A stretch of 64,000 bases of DNA from Tetrastigma voinierianum. Taxonomy: Eukaryota > Streptophyta > Magnoliopsida > Vitales > Vitaceae. The position numbers and the translations under genes are program-made. Positions 47,627 through 60,154 of this stretch are shown here, in pieces. Within the stretch, counting starts at the first letter, position 1; every line of letters begins with the position of its first letter. The notes under the pieces were generated by a model, which saw only the letters and a list, made by a program, of their open reading frames with translations, was not told the origin of the DNA and made no database searches. The stretch is from the NCBI GenBank assembly GCA_016808115.1, contig JAEQBH010004677.1, forward strand, positions 154,390 through 218,389. The letters are read 5' to 3'.

Positions 47627-50256
47627 ATTTTAAAGTATATATCTGAGTTAGATTTGTTGCTATAGGTTCAATGAAATAGGTCGACAAGTTTTATTGGCGG
47701 TTGTTGGAGACTTTAATTAGTCTTTGGTACTGTGTCAGTGCCAGAGTTAACTAATCTATCACGAGAGATTGGTCGACACATATCCATAATCAGTAAAGCA
47801 TAACCATCAGTCAAACTCTAAACTAGTTTTAGTTCATTATTGCTCCAACAATAATGAGAGACTAGGGACATTTTAGAGTAGTATTCATTTCAATCTTAAG
47901 AGTTTTACTATCAAGTGTCACACACTTGATGACCATAAATGGAATCAACTATTCATGGAATGAATTAGCATATTAAAACCATAAAAATGATAATAAAAAT
48001 GTCTCTTTATTAATGAAATGTAAAATAATAACAATCACTATTGCCCTTGGACACATCACTAACAAAATCTGCATCCAACCTTTATCAAATTTGTCTCCCA
48101 CATCTCTTATTATACGTCTCTTGCCCTCTCTCTAATGAAGTTTCCCTACGACTCACGAGTGTGTGCGTCTATTTACTTGAGTGTCTTCAAATTTGTCATA
48201 TAGGATGAAGTCAAGATAAGAGAAACAACTTGATGAAGTCAATGAGGCTTGGGATGGGACTCCCAAAGTTCTCAAATTCTGATCAATTTAATTACAATAT
48301 TCTACATGCAAGTCTCATGGAGTAAACTTTAATTAGAAGTTTGGACATTATTTATCAAATAAACAATTGACTCTCGTTTATTCAAACAATGAAGACCAAT
48401 ACATGGTCACTGATAGAAGCATAAGAAGGTTCTAGAAGAAAAATGATTGACACTGGAACAAGAATGTCCCCTCCTTGCATCAACATAAACTTTTGTTACA
48501 GGAAATCCTAGTGAGTGCAATTTGCCAAATAAAAACAGAGTATAGTAGTAGATGATACTTAATAATGACAGCTATCAGATATAGAAATATTTAATGAAAA
48601 ATATTTTGGGATATTGTTCCATATATTGATACAAGATTCAAATCCAGCAAATACTATTTATCTTCCATGCAATGAATCTTATTCTGCTACCATCTGTAAG
48701 TTCAGGTATGTTGACAATCAGAAGAGATGCAGTCAATACAGTTGGGTGCTAATTCGTCCAAAATGGAAACAAAAAGGTTTAGAAGGTACACCATAAAGAC
48801 TTTATACTTAAACTGGCCAGTCTTTTAAACCTGTTGACCTGGTGCAGAACAGAAAAATCTCCGGAGCCTTTGGTCATAGGAACTCCTAATAAATCTAAAC
48901 TGCCAAATCAAAACAGAGCCATCCCTGAAAAATTTGACAATTCTGTTCCAGTAATATGGCATGGAAGAGCATGGGTATTCTGGCACACTCACTGGTTAAT
49001 TTGGAAGAACCCATCAGGATAGTGAAAGTAAAGGTATCCGAAAAAGACACAAAAGTTGACAAATATTTAGGTACCAACATATTTCCTTAAGATGTAAGAA
49101 TTAGGTTAAGTAACTGAGTCAAATGCTAGTCAGCGTCCAAAGAAGATAACATTCCTCAAAACTATGTATCTTGCTTGTGTATGCTTAAAGCAATAGACAC
49201 CCGAGCTATCTCCCTCGTTCTTCTTACTATTTTATTTCAGACTGCAACGCTTGGAATAAATCTTAAATCAAAGAAACAGAGCATCTTGCACCAATCTTGT
49301 GAATCGTATTGGGATACAGAAGAGTAGTATATTGCCCTTGTTGTTACATACCTGAAACACACAATGCCCCGTACGAACTGATAATCAGAAGTAGTTCCCA
49401 ATGCATTAGCCCACCAAAACAAACCCAATAATGTGAATTACCATAGATCAATCTTCATAAGGCTTCTTATCTTTAATGGAAAAATTATTCAATCAAACAA
49501 GCAGAGTCTGCTGCATTAAGCATATCTCCCTCCAAAATTCTTCAAAACAGTTGAGCTGATTATAAAATACAAGCTAAAAAGAGAGAGAATGAATTAAGTA
49601 AATCTGATATAGAAATACATGTTTTGCAATACTGGACCAAAAAACTTAGAACTTAAATCTCCGCTTCTCTGCTTGGAATGAGAATGGCAAGAAATAGAGA
49701 AAAACCAAAGCAAGTAAAACTACTTACTTATAAGCAATTAACTAGAAGGCATGCCTGTTTCGACATGCCTGTACAAGAGAAATAGGCAAAGAATGTGAGA
49801 AAAATTAAACATGAAAGAATGGAAAGTTCTTCAAAATATGAGAATTGGTTTGTATGCATGAAATGTAGACTACCTTGGATCAATCTTCCCCTCTCCTCTT
49901 CAATTGAAATCTTTGTTCCAGGTCTCTGGCTTCGAACAATCTTAGAATGAAGAAATGTGCAGCATTAAAATATGACAATTGTATGGGTTACATCAAATCC
50001 CAACAACATGACTAACCAAATGCATTATATATGTAGATGCACAATTCTTGAGCTGATTGAAATTTTGGAAACATAGAGTTTTCTAAAGAAAATATTTTCA
50101 GTATAGAATGACTACCTGGCTAAATATTAGTGTAGCAAACACCTTCGTTATAGTGGCTCATGATTGATGAATATTTGTGGAATGTGAGCTATATAATCCC
50201 ATTCCTGCCCTTCTTTAAATTACTTCCATTGTTCTATTAAAAAGGACACTGGATGT
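47627..50256. other. Duplicated 3' flank, no gene recognised
   Basis: This is the second copy of 39721-42473, with scattered small indels. I see no coding sequence. Confidence 0.55.
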
Positions 50257-53200
50257 CTAGATTAGAAAGGGAATATGGAAGTTTCTCTGTTTCAATGATA
50301 AGACTCGGGGAGTTTCCCAATGCGTAGTTGCTTAAGGCTTGTAAGAACCACTTCTTTGGGTGGAGCTTAGGGTAGCCCCATGATCAAATATTCAAGAGAA
50401 GTAAGGAGTGTTGAAGACACGATCCTATTGGGAATTTGGAGCTTTGGGCAGTCTTGTGAAATAAATTGGAGCTCAGGACATGAAAGGATACATAGGTATT
50501 TGAGCGAGGTAAGCTGTTGAAGTCCCCTACCGTTCAGACACTTGAGGTTTGGAAAACGTGCAATTTGAAGAGTGGTAAGCGTAGAGGGCAGCAGATGCTC
50601 CTCGGGAAATGACTCAGTTCGGCATCACGCTTTGAGAGTGTAAGAGGAGAGTCTTTGCGGACCCAGTCCACAGGCGTGAGTTGGTGGCAATAGCTAATTT
50701 CTGAGTTCACATAGGTTGGAGTCAAACCATCTTTGTAAGGCTTGACAATTGGACAGCCTATTAATTTCAATCTTTGCAATAAGATTGGGATTGTGTCTCC
50801 ACGCAGCAGGCAACGGGCTTAATTAGTACTTGATCTCGTGGCATGCTAGAGTCGAGGCGGGCAATTCCAATATATTGAATCAGCACACATTTGGATTGTC
50901 ACGTCTTAGAAGAGAGTGGGTTCCCATACAATCGAGACGGAGAGGGAATTATGACCCTTTAGATCGAATCACTACAAATTAATCAGCACAGGAAGCGCGA
51001 GTTGAGAAGGTTGGTGGGACATATAGTCGGTTACACTCCGATTTCTATTGTTTCAAGAGATGGGTGATAGCATTTGAACAACTCCGTTAGGAGAAACTCA
51101 AGTTTGGTCTTGTTTGAATTTTAGTGATTTCAGGCGTAGTGGGTAAACAAACTTTGTCTAAGGATCTAGAGAAATGACAACCAATGATTTCCAAACGTTG
51201 CATAGAAGAAGTGGGGGTCCCTCGGATTTCCTCCTCTAGTAGAGACTCTACATCATGACATTGACTAACCCTGAGCATGTGTGGTTCCAGTGTGCTTTGC
51301 TTCGGCTGAGAAACACTTGAAATTTCAACATCTTTGTCTGAAGAAATTAAAGTCAGAGATTTGGCATTTTCAGCGCAATTTGTCGACCATCTTCCAAATC
51401 ACGGATCGTGGGTGGATGAAGCCTCAAACAGCGCCCACATATGCATAATTCAGGGTCCTCGAAGGCTCTTACAGTAAATTTCCTTTTGAGCTTGCAACGA
51501 TCGATTAAATAAAGCTCTTGGGGAGACAAAGGAATTTGCATCCGCAACGACCATTCCTCCCAATTGTCCATATTCTCAAATATTAAAGTTTGTAGGGATC
51601 GAAAGGAGGAAGAAGTAGCGTCCTCATGAAAAAAGAACTCTCTTCCCACCCTCTCTATACCTTTCATCCGTGAGATAGAAAGGTGTTTGAGAGAAGGTAG
51701 TACCCCAAGTGGTGGCAACAATGAACATTTACAACCCCGCAACTCGATTATTCTGAATTTTGTAGTCCTCTCTAGCGGTTGGAAATTTTTCACGGGATGC
51801 GATAAATTATAATTTGCTTCAAGTTTGGATGAGGCTACAAGTTGTTTAATCTTGCCACTTTGTATAACATCATTAGGAGTATCTCTTTCTTCTTTGACCC
51901 AAGATCAATTCATCAAGGTGCTTCTTGTCTTCCATATTTGCTCCCAGTGCATCCTTGGCGCATCCCACATTTTGCAATTCTGAAATTTCAAGTCTTCCCC
52001 CAATATTTGAAAACTCTCCTAATTCATCAATTCTGAATCCATCTCTTTGGCCCACAACAAAATTGTTCAACTTTTCTAAATTTCTTAGTCCACCAATGTG
52101 ACATGGCATTTCTGAGTAGCCTCGTGCATTAAGATGACGTAAATTAATCAATTTATCCATCCTTGTAGGCCATTCAATGCAACGCTCATGTTGTGATGGT
52201 ATCAACGTTTGCAAATTGTACAAGTCACATAACGAATCAGGTAATTTTGATCTTCGTATGTGACATATCCAAATACCGCAAATGTTTTAATTCACCTATC
52301 GAATCGGGCAAATCAGTAAGATTATAATAATACAATGACAACACCCGTATATACCTCCATTTGGATAACATAGTACGTAAATTAAATCTTCTAGCGGAAT
52401 GGACGTCAACTGCAAGGATGTCCGAAGACGCTCACACTTTCTTTGACCAGTGACCTCCGACTCTTGAACTCAGTCCTTCCTGGCCCCACTTCTAAAATGC
52501 AATGCGTGACGAATGTTCTCAAAATTTTTTGGCACCTCATCTTCTTCAAATCGAATGCAAAATTCTTTAGATATACAATGGGCCAAGTCATGTATGAGAT
52601 CATGCATGACAAAGCCTGATTCTTTGGTAACAGATTTCTGAAAAAAACACTTGGATAGGAGTTCGTAAATGCTGCTCACCTACCTCAACCATTCTCTGTT
52701 CTTTTGGAAGTGTACAAGTCCTTCTGCCATCCATAATAGAGATTAGGGACTCCTTGTCGAACTCGTGGTCCTTAGGGGAAAATAGAATTTCATCATCCTT
52801 TTGACTCCATATTTCACTCTCAAAATTTTCTCAGTCCTTGGGTCAGTTTTGGAATACAAGAGACTCCCCATAGAGTTGACCGCTAAAGGCAATCCTTTGC
52901 ATTTAGCCACAATCTTTCTTCCTATTGATTCAAGTTGAGGATATGGGCCTGACTCTCCATCTTGCTTCAAATGCAAGTTTTCAAATGAGGACAGAATCTT
53001 GCCTCCGACATTCCTTCGAGAGGATGAATATGATCTGCACATAGTTTTTGCAACGTTTCGGTTGCAGTGGTCTAACAACGCTTTGCCAGCGGCAGCTAGG
53101 AATGGAATTCGTAACCTTTCCCAAGCCGTTCGGAGAGACACTCTTAGCCCTTCCCCTTCACTTGTGGATTTCTCCCAAACATCATCCAGAACAAGTAGAA

Positions 53201-54035
53201 ATTTCTGGTCAACAAGGCTCTTCCTCAGGTTTTGCTGAAGCATATCTAGGTTTTCACCTTGAGTATCAGATCCGATTGTCTGGAGAATTGATTTTGTTAG
53301 CTTTAGAAGGCTAAAGTCCTCGGAAACGAAAATCCATACTTTCTGTTGAAAGTGTTCTTGCACTCTCTCATCGTTATACAAAAGCTGAGCCAGGGTGGTC
53401 TTGCCTGCGCCACCCATGCCAACTATGGAATGACATCTATCTTCTTCTTACGACATACTATTATCGAAAACAACCTTTTAATCATGTCCTCTTTGATTTC
53501 AACCCTGCCGACCACATCAGATTCATCCACCAGAGAGGTCCAATGTAATCTTTGTGGCAGTTTCTTACCACCACCCTTCAAACCAAGGAAATCTATTGGT
53601 TGTGCAAGAACTTCCAGTCTGTGGATGATATCTTTTACCCTAGACACCATGCTTTGCTGATCAGAAAGTAAGGCCTTAAACCATGTAGAAAAGCCGTTCA
53701 ATACGTCAGTTGGGCCAGTCTGGGAGTGGGAGTCAGCAGCTTCCATCTTGCATCGCAAAGCTTCGGTGGAAATCTCGTCCAAAAGGTCTTCCGCATCATA
53801 CACAGCATTCTTAACCTTCACCAACCACTTTTTGACTCCTTCATGAGTAAATTGCTTCACCTCAGCATGTTAAGCCTGCATCCACAACCAGCAATTTCAT
53901 CCCCAGATCCAGGAGGAGTTCATCACTTGCCTTCTGTCCCCCGATGACGTTCCAGATCTCCGAAGAAGCCAACCGATCGAAAATAACTTGGAGAGAAGCC
54001 GAGACAAAACCTCCTGCAAAGATCTCCAGAGCCAT
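50257..54035 (-). CDS. R3: CC-NB-ARC-LRR disease-resistance protein, frameshifted but uninterrupted
   Basis: The start codon is at 54033-54035 (MALEIFAGGFVSASLQVIF, an Rx-type CC start). The CC region continues with VKKWLVKVKNAVYDAEDLL, carrying the ED-type motif. The NB-ARC has P-loop GMGGAGKTT at about 53394-53420, RNBS-A KVWIFVSEDFS, kinase-2 FLLVLDDVW at 53175-53204, GLPLA at 52881-52895 and MHD at 52599-52607 (GFVMHDLIHDLAH). The LRR region follows to about 50257, where a stop replaces the site used in R2. Length would be about 1,250 codons, normal for R1/RPP13-like1-type receptors. About a dozen frameshifts split it as given. All switch motifs are intact in sequence. In this family the protein is a cytoplasmic immune receptor that exchanges ADP for ATP on activation. 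I cannot tell real mutation from assembly error. Confidence 0.88.
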
Positions 54036-54200
54036 GTCTTTCTGTTCTCTTCCAGAAATGCGAAGGAATTGAGAGGAGAAGATGAAGGTAAGCAGGTGGA
54101 ATGCAAATGAAAGACACGGGCGTTGCGGTTTTGTACTTCTCTTTCTTTCATTCAATGATGTTTATTTAATTATTTATTTTAATATATATTCACTTTTCAA
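54036..54200 (-). promoter_or_regulatory. Putative 5' leader and TATA region of R3
   Basis: On the minus strand, GAATATATATTAAAATAA lies near 54179-54196, about 145-160 bp upstream of the ATG. The position is conserved with R1. The call is by sequence pattern only. Confidence 0.4.
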
Positions 54201-56080
54201 TATAGCCTTATAATATTTTATTTTCTTTTGGACCCTTTATGTCACTTCGAATCTTTAATTACCCATATTAACGGAAAAAAAAAAGTTTTAAAGATAAAAG
54301 GAAAAGCATTGCAAAAAAAAAAAAAAGCCACTTCTTATAAAGCCACATAAATTTACACTATTTGTAAGTATTACAATGTGGAAAGTTTGGTGTGCCATGT
54401 AAGTTGTCTGCATTTATTTGTTATCACATCAAATAAATTTATTTACAATTTAGGCCCTTAGCATTCAAAATTCTTTTAAGTTGATTTCATTTTCTTTTAC
54501 AATTGCAGTCCCCAACAAAACATTTTGAATTGTGATCGGTATAACCCAAAACTTATTACTCTCCCTTCTCCTTTTGATGGTATCGAATGCTTTTATTTAA
54601 CTTAAATCTACTATAAAGTTATTTAATAAACATAATTATTTAGCAAATGACAAACTTTATAGTTTTGTTGAGTTTATAGTAGAAATTTGGTTTTAAACAT
54701 ATCCGATCGACTATGGTATAACTTTTGTGAAAAGAAAAATTAAGAAAAAAAAGAGGAATCGTTATATGATAAGCGGAGAATTTGGAGTTTGTTAAATTAT
54801 TTTCTACCTCCAGTGTATAATCAGAATTAATATACTAGGGTTTATTTCCTATTCATTTGTACTTTGTAATCTTTTTAAAATTGATAATGAAGCTTTTTCC
54901 TCTACTCGTGGTTTATTCATTTTTTGAAAATTTATCATGCATTTTCAAAATGTTTTTGTAAATGATAGGTGAATCATATTAAAGTTCAAAGGGTTAGGAA
55001 AATGAAATGATATATTGGAGTATAGGGAGTATTTTGTAATTTGATCATATCTGAGGTTATTATAAATACCCTTTTATATAGTATTTGGTGATAGTGAAAA
55101 GTTCAAGCATTCTTGTGGATGAACATCACGTAGAGATCACATAAAAGCATGTATTCTTTTTCTTTTCTTCTGATTCATCACCATTCTAACAGTTCTCATA
55201 TATTTAAATAAAAGAATAAACAAGACGACCACCAATCTCCTAGCTAAGAGCTCTTTGGGGATGAAATAAATTATTATGTTAAACATAAAAGGGAGCATGA
55301 GTTGTCATCAAAACTACACTTAGAATTTGGGCTTTTTGCATTCAAATATTCTGAGTTTGATTTTAATTTTCTTTTATAGACTCATTTCTCCCTCCACAAC
55401 ATTTTGTTTTCGATTTCTTTAATAGCTCATTCTACTTAGCCCTACATTTGGAATCAAGAGAATAAGCGAGAAACAAAACCCCAAGGCTCGTTTGTTTAGA
55501 ATATTTATCTGATTTTTAGAATAAAAATAAAGTAATTTGTTGATAACAAGATTTTTTATATTTAAAAAAAATAAAGCAGTATTTTAGAATAATATATTTT
55601 AATTATTTTTAAGATTATTTTAAAATAATTATATAACCATTTACAAGAATTAAAGTAAAACATTAAAGATACAAATTATTTTCCTATCATGTCTTGCCTA
55701 ATTCACTTATAATAGTGCGCTCAACATTTAAAAAAGGGCAAAAGCATAAGAAAGGAGGGTCTTGGGTTCTAGTTTTAGTGGGAGCAATTTGTTACATTGT
55801 AACTAAAGTATTTAGTTTTAAAAAAACATAGAAATTATTTTTTAAATATATTTTATAATGTTACCAATAAGTTAAAAAAATATTTTAGGTTTTAGAATAA
55901 AAATATTTAAAAAAAAAACTAAATCTAAAATCATTAATAAATATACATGTGAGCTACAATTGGTGTACTTTTTTATTTATTCTTTGTTATTTATTGTGAA
56001 AAGAAAAGATGGAACTTGGTAGATTTTATTTTTATAAAAATTTATATACAGTGGATTTGGATTTTATAAAAAGAAAGAAA
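54201..56080. other. Duplicate of the R1 upstream intergenic DNA
   Basis: It repeats 18400-20261 with small indels, including the poly-A run (near 54312) and the degenerate SINE-like repeat (55690-55810). No gene is seen. Confidence 0.6.
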
Positions 56081-56767
56081 GAATAAGTAGTAGCCAGGGT
56101 GGAAGGGAGCAGTTTCGCGTGTAGAGAAGAAGTTGGTGGGGGCACTGATTTGGTCAGCTTTAATTTAGTCACTAGATAGCTTGAGCGGCCACCCATTTTT
56201 CTTATCTTAATTGCCACCCAGCCTCATCGTCTTTGAATCTCTACCCGACCAAGAAAATTACTCCAATTTGTTGGCAGTCGGCATGTTGGGTTAATTAAAC
56301 ACTGAACGTACCAGTAATGGAAATCTGTATAAACATATGTGGTAGTGAACCTTAAGTTGAGCACAATTCTCCAATCTCCTCTAGTTCTACTACTCCAACA
56401 TGGATTTGCCTTCTCATTTCCTAGCAATTGGAGGCCATTTTTTGGGGTTGGTGATTTTGAGTAGGAAAAAGATGGAAAATTCATGTTGGACTAGTAGAAC
56501 TGAAGATGAGTGTGTCAGCAAGGTTCACTACCACATATATTGCCATAGATTTCCATGCAAACAGTTCAATGTTTAATTAAACCCCAACATCTCGGCTCCA
56601 CCAACTTGGAAATAATATTCTTAGATAAATTAACAGTAAGACAAGAAAAATGGGTGGCATCTCAAGCTATTTAGTGACTAAATTAAAGCTGACCAAATCA
56701 GTGCCCCCACCAACTTCTTCTGTACACGCAAAACTGGTCCCTTCAATCCTAGCCACTACTTATTCTT
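56081..56767. repeat. Long foldback, second copy, with a perfect 49-bp stem
   Basis: Arms at about 56081-56400 and 56475-56767 are inverted copies. Within them 56126-56174 is the exact reverse complement of 56672-56720, 49 of 49 bases. The equivalent stem in copy 1 has several mismatches. The locus is transposase-free and lies about 2 kb upstream of R3, as copy 1 lies upstream of R1. Confidence 0.9.
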
Positions 56768-57599
56768 TATTTATTCTCTCTCATTTTCCTTTTGATTAAA
56801 TTATTTCATCCTTTATCTCTAATCTTTTTCATAATATGTGCATTCATCATCTACCTAACTTTTATGTACTTTTAAAAAATGATATAAAAATGCTAATATA
56901 TATATATAGTAATACATATTATATCGTTTCTTAAATTCCTTTCAATACTTTCATGGTTTTTGATCAATTTTTAACCCCACAATATGATCGTCATGTTGAC
57001 TGGGGATTGTGTTCACATTTCCAAGTGAATCACACTAGTAGCTATCCTGAATTATATATGACAAATTAGAAATTATATAGGTAACAGTTATGTACACAAT
57101 GAATGCACACATTATGAAAAGATAAGAGATAGATAAAGTTATATGAGGAAATTTTATTTAATAATATTATACTGTTTGATCTTAATATCTAACTTTAAAA
57201 TATATATAATATTAAATTGTGATTTGTAATTAAATTTCCAGATAATAATATGTCAATAAATATATAAATGATATAAAACCAATTTAAAAGTTATCAAGAT
57301 AATTTTTATATCTTACGTAATCCGTAGCTAAAATTCACAAATAAAATAATTATGATAAATAAATTGATTAATAACAACACTATTATTAATTATATTATAA
57401 TTAATTGCAATTAAACGAACCTTTAATTTGTCTTAGATTCAAATCCCCTCGAGCCAAAGTTTGCTTGAAAGCTTGAGTAAGAAACGATTGAGATAGGCCA
57501 TCGAATTAGATACATGAACTTGAAGCGAGATAACGCTTAGGTGTTTAACATACATGAGTGATCGGTTAGGGTTACAATTTACGTTAGAATGGAAAGGAT
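56768..57599. other. AT-rich intergenic DNA, no gene seen
   Basis: This is the duplicate of 20946-21790. The long poly-A and TA tract of the first copy is much shorter here (near 56893). Confidence 0.5.
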
Positions 57600-58020
57600 T
57601 TGTTTAGCTATCATCCCTCTGCAAGCTCTGGTGATGGGAGGGCGAGAGCTTAGTTCAAGGAGGGAAAAGGGAGTAACATGTAGGTGTTTAGTTAGGATAC
57701 GAAGCTCATTACGTACACGTTCTTTGATAAATGTAGAATCCTAATTCAATATGCTTCTGAGAATGAAACAACTTTGGATTACGAGCAAGATGGATAGCAC
57801 TCATATTATCACACCAAATGGTTAATTATAGCATAAATAAGAAGACATAATTCCTTAAGGAGTGATTGAATCCAGATCAGTTCAACAGATAAGGCAACAA
57901 GGCTTCGATGATGAGTAGGGTCGCTCGCGAGGCCCCGCATCGAATGAAAAAGAAATAAAGTTGAAGAAGAGGGGGAAGTGCGACAAGAAAGGGCGACTCG
58001 CCTTGTCCCTCGCATGTCGG
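57600..58020 (-). pseudogene. Copia RNase H fragment, second copy
   Basis: The minus strand reads VELIWIQSLLKELCL, the conserved lead-in to the C-D-N segment of copia RNase H. It duplicates 21790-22220. It is frameshifted, with no other domains. Confidence 0.78.
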
Positions 58021-58359
58021 ATACTCATGTCACCAAAGTGGCAACTAGATTGTTTGCAACTAGTATTTAGAAATAGGGACTCGACACTTGATATTCTATT
58101 CCTTCTTGATGTTGTGTCAAAGAATGTGAGAGAAAGTCGGAGTAGAAGAAGATTGTGAAAGTGTAAGGGTTCTTTCTCGGGTTTATCTGAAGTTTATAGT
58201 GTAATCTTTGGATAGTAAGTAAGCAACCAGTTTATTTCGGAGTTATATTTTCTCTTATATTGGTCTTGGTTTTTTTATGGGATAAACGGTGAAAATCTAT
58301 GTAATTATACAAATTTATTACATAATAATTTTTGTCTTGGATTTAGCTCATGGTTTTGT

Positions 58360-60154
58360 AAGACACGAAAATTACAATTTACGAAAAAGGTAAAATGGAC
58401 ATTTCGGTAAACATCTGAAATTTTCTAGATCTCGGATGATGAAAAGGACTTCCTTTGACCCAAATCATCCGCAAAATCCTAACCGTTAGGGAGCGGTCGA
58501 ATTTCACGTTTCGAAGGCACCGGTGTTGGGTCTTAGTAAAGCGAGTTGAGAGACATGTGATGTGTGAAAGTCATAACTAAATATCTTAAAGTATTACGTG
58601 TGTTGCGTAGGTGATGAGAGGATGAGATCAGATGACCTAGATTGCCGAGTGTAAAAAAATCAAGACAAAAGAAGACACATTGGGAATTATGGAAATGTTA
58701 AGTGAATAAGACGAAATAACCAAATAGTGTTCTTCATTTTGCTTGAGACAAAACGTGTAGTGGGTAGACGGATTAGCGTGCAGCTTGAGATTTGAGATTT
58801 TAGAGAGAGAGAGCTCATTCTCTCTAGATTTATGGCTGTTCGGACCGTCGGTTCTCGACGGAGCGAGTAAGGCGTTCATTAGTGTGAGGGTATGCATGGA
58901 CCCAGGTTGGTGGAGTTAGACAACTCAAAGTAGGGATCTTTCCTACTTATGTTATTCTTTGGCTAAGAGCCATGTAAATGATTGAGGATGTTAAGCTTGG
59001 ATTAGTAGTGTTTTCCCGTTAAGCTGGCGGTGGAAAATCCCCACATTGTGTGTAGATTAATAGTTCCAGCAGGGTTTCCTTTGTTCACATGAATAGTAGC
59101 GTGATTTTCCCAGTGTGAATTTTTATGATGTTAAGTGATTCAAAATGAATTGTTTGTGTTTGTTAATTAGCCCATGTGAGCTAATTTTGGTGTCATTGGT
59201 AATCAATTTAATAACATGATTTGTTTGAGTTAATTATGTTAATATATACATGTTTATATATTAGCATGAGTTGTTGGGATTGGCATCATGTATTCCATAT
59301 GCACTGGGGCACCTTAGAATATTAGGAGTAAGTGCATGACACGAAAATGAAATTGAAAGAAAAACAAAAAATGTTTGTGAAAGGAATTTCGACGGAAGAT
59401 TTTCCGAAGAATTGCCTTGGAGAGTCGTCAATGAGATCGTGAATGAGGACCATGGCTGTTCCGGGCGTTATCCGGCAATTCGCCTCGGAGGGTAGTCCAA
59501 ATATTTTACGAGCTTCGGTAGCAGTTTTCGAGAACAAAGCTTTTGTTTTGGCCCCGGATATCTTGCATTCGGCTTAGGCATATGTGAGAGTCGGTGAGGA
59601 CTCGAGACATGGGATTGGGCATGTAGACGTTCGAGTGGGTTCATGGGAACAACTGGATGTGTTTGTTTTCCATGACATGTGCCTTAGGTGGGGGTAACCC
59701 GTGAAATTATCCTCTTTGGGTTTTGCTCGCCACTGTCCCGGATGTGTTCCAGTATGAGGAGTGTATGGGAGGACGGCTCGCTAAATTGCTTGCATTTAGA
59801 AGAAAGCCGGATTGTGGCTTTGGCATTTTCATTTTGTATAACATGTATTAAAATTGTAAATCTTAATATATGATTGAATTAAGAGTGATTTATTAACTCT
59901 TGAACCATGTAATATAGTTGGTTGGGATATATTTTGTGAGTATTGATGTGGGCCTAAGTGGCCATTTACTCATTTTATCAGGTATGTGGACTGGTGTGGT
60001 CATTGTGGTTTGTTTGGAACAAGTTGTATTTTTTAGGTAGAGCTTCCCGTACAAGGAGACTACGCTGATTTTCATGATTGTGTCGGGTTGCGGGCATCCG
60101 CGATATTAAGCGAGTTGAGGTTGTTAACGGACACCCCGGTTTTGGGGCATCACA
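58360..60154 (-). repeat. Solo LTR-like repeat, copy 2
   Basis: It is the counterpart of 22570-24418 in the large duplication and ends GGGGCATCACA at 60154. The same neighbours lie on both sides. No gag or pol is attached. Confidence 0.65.
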
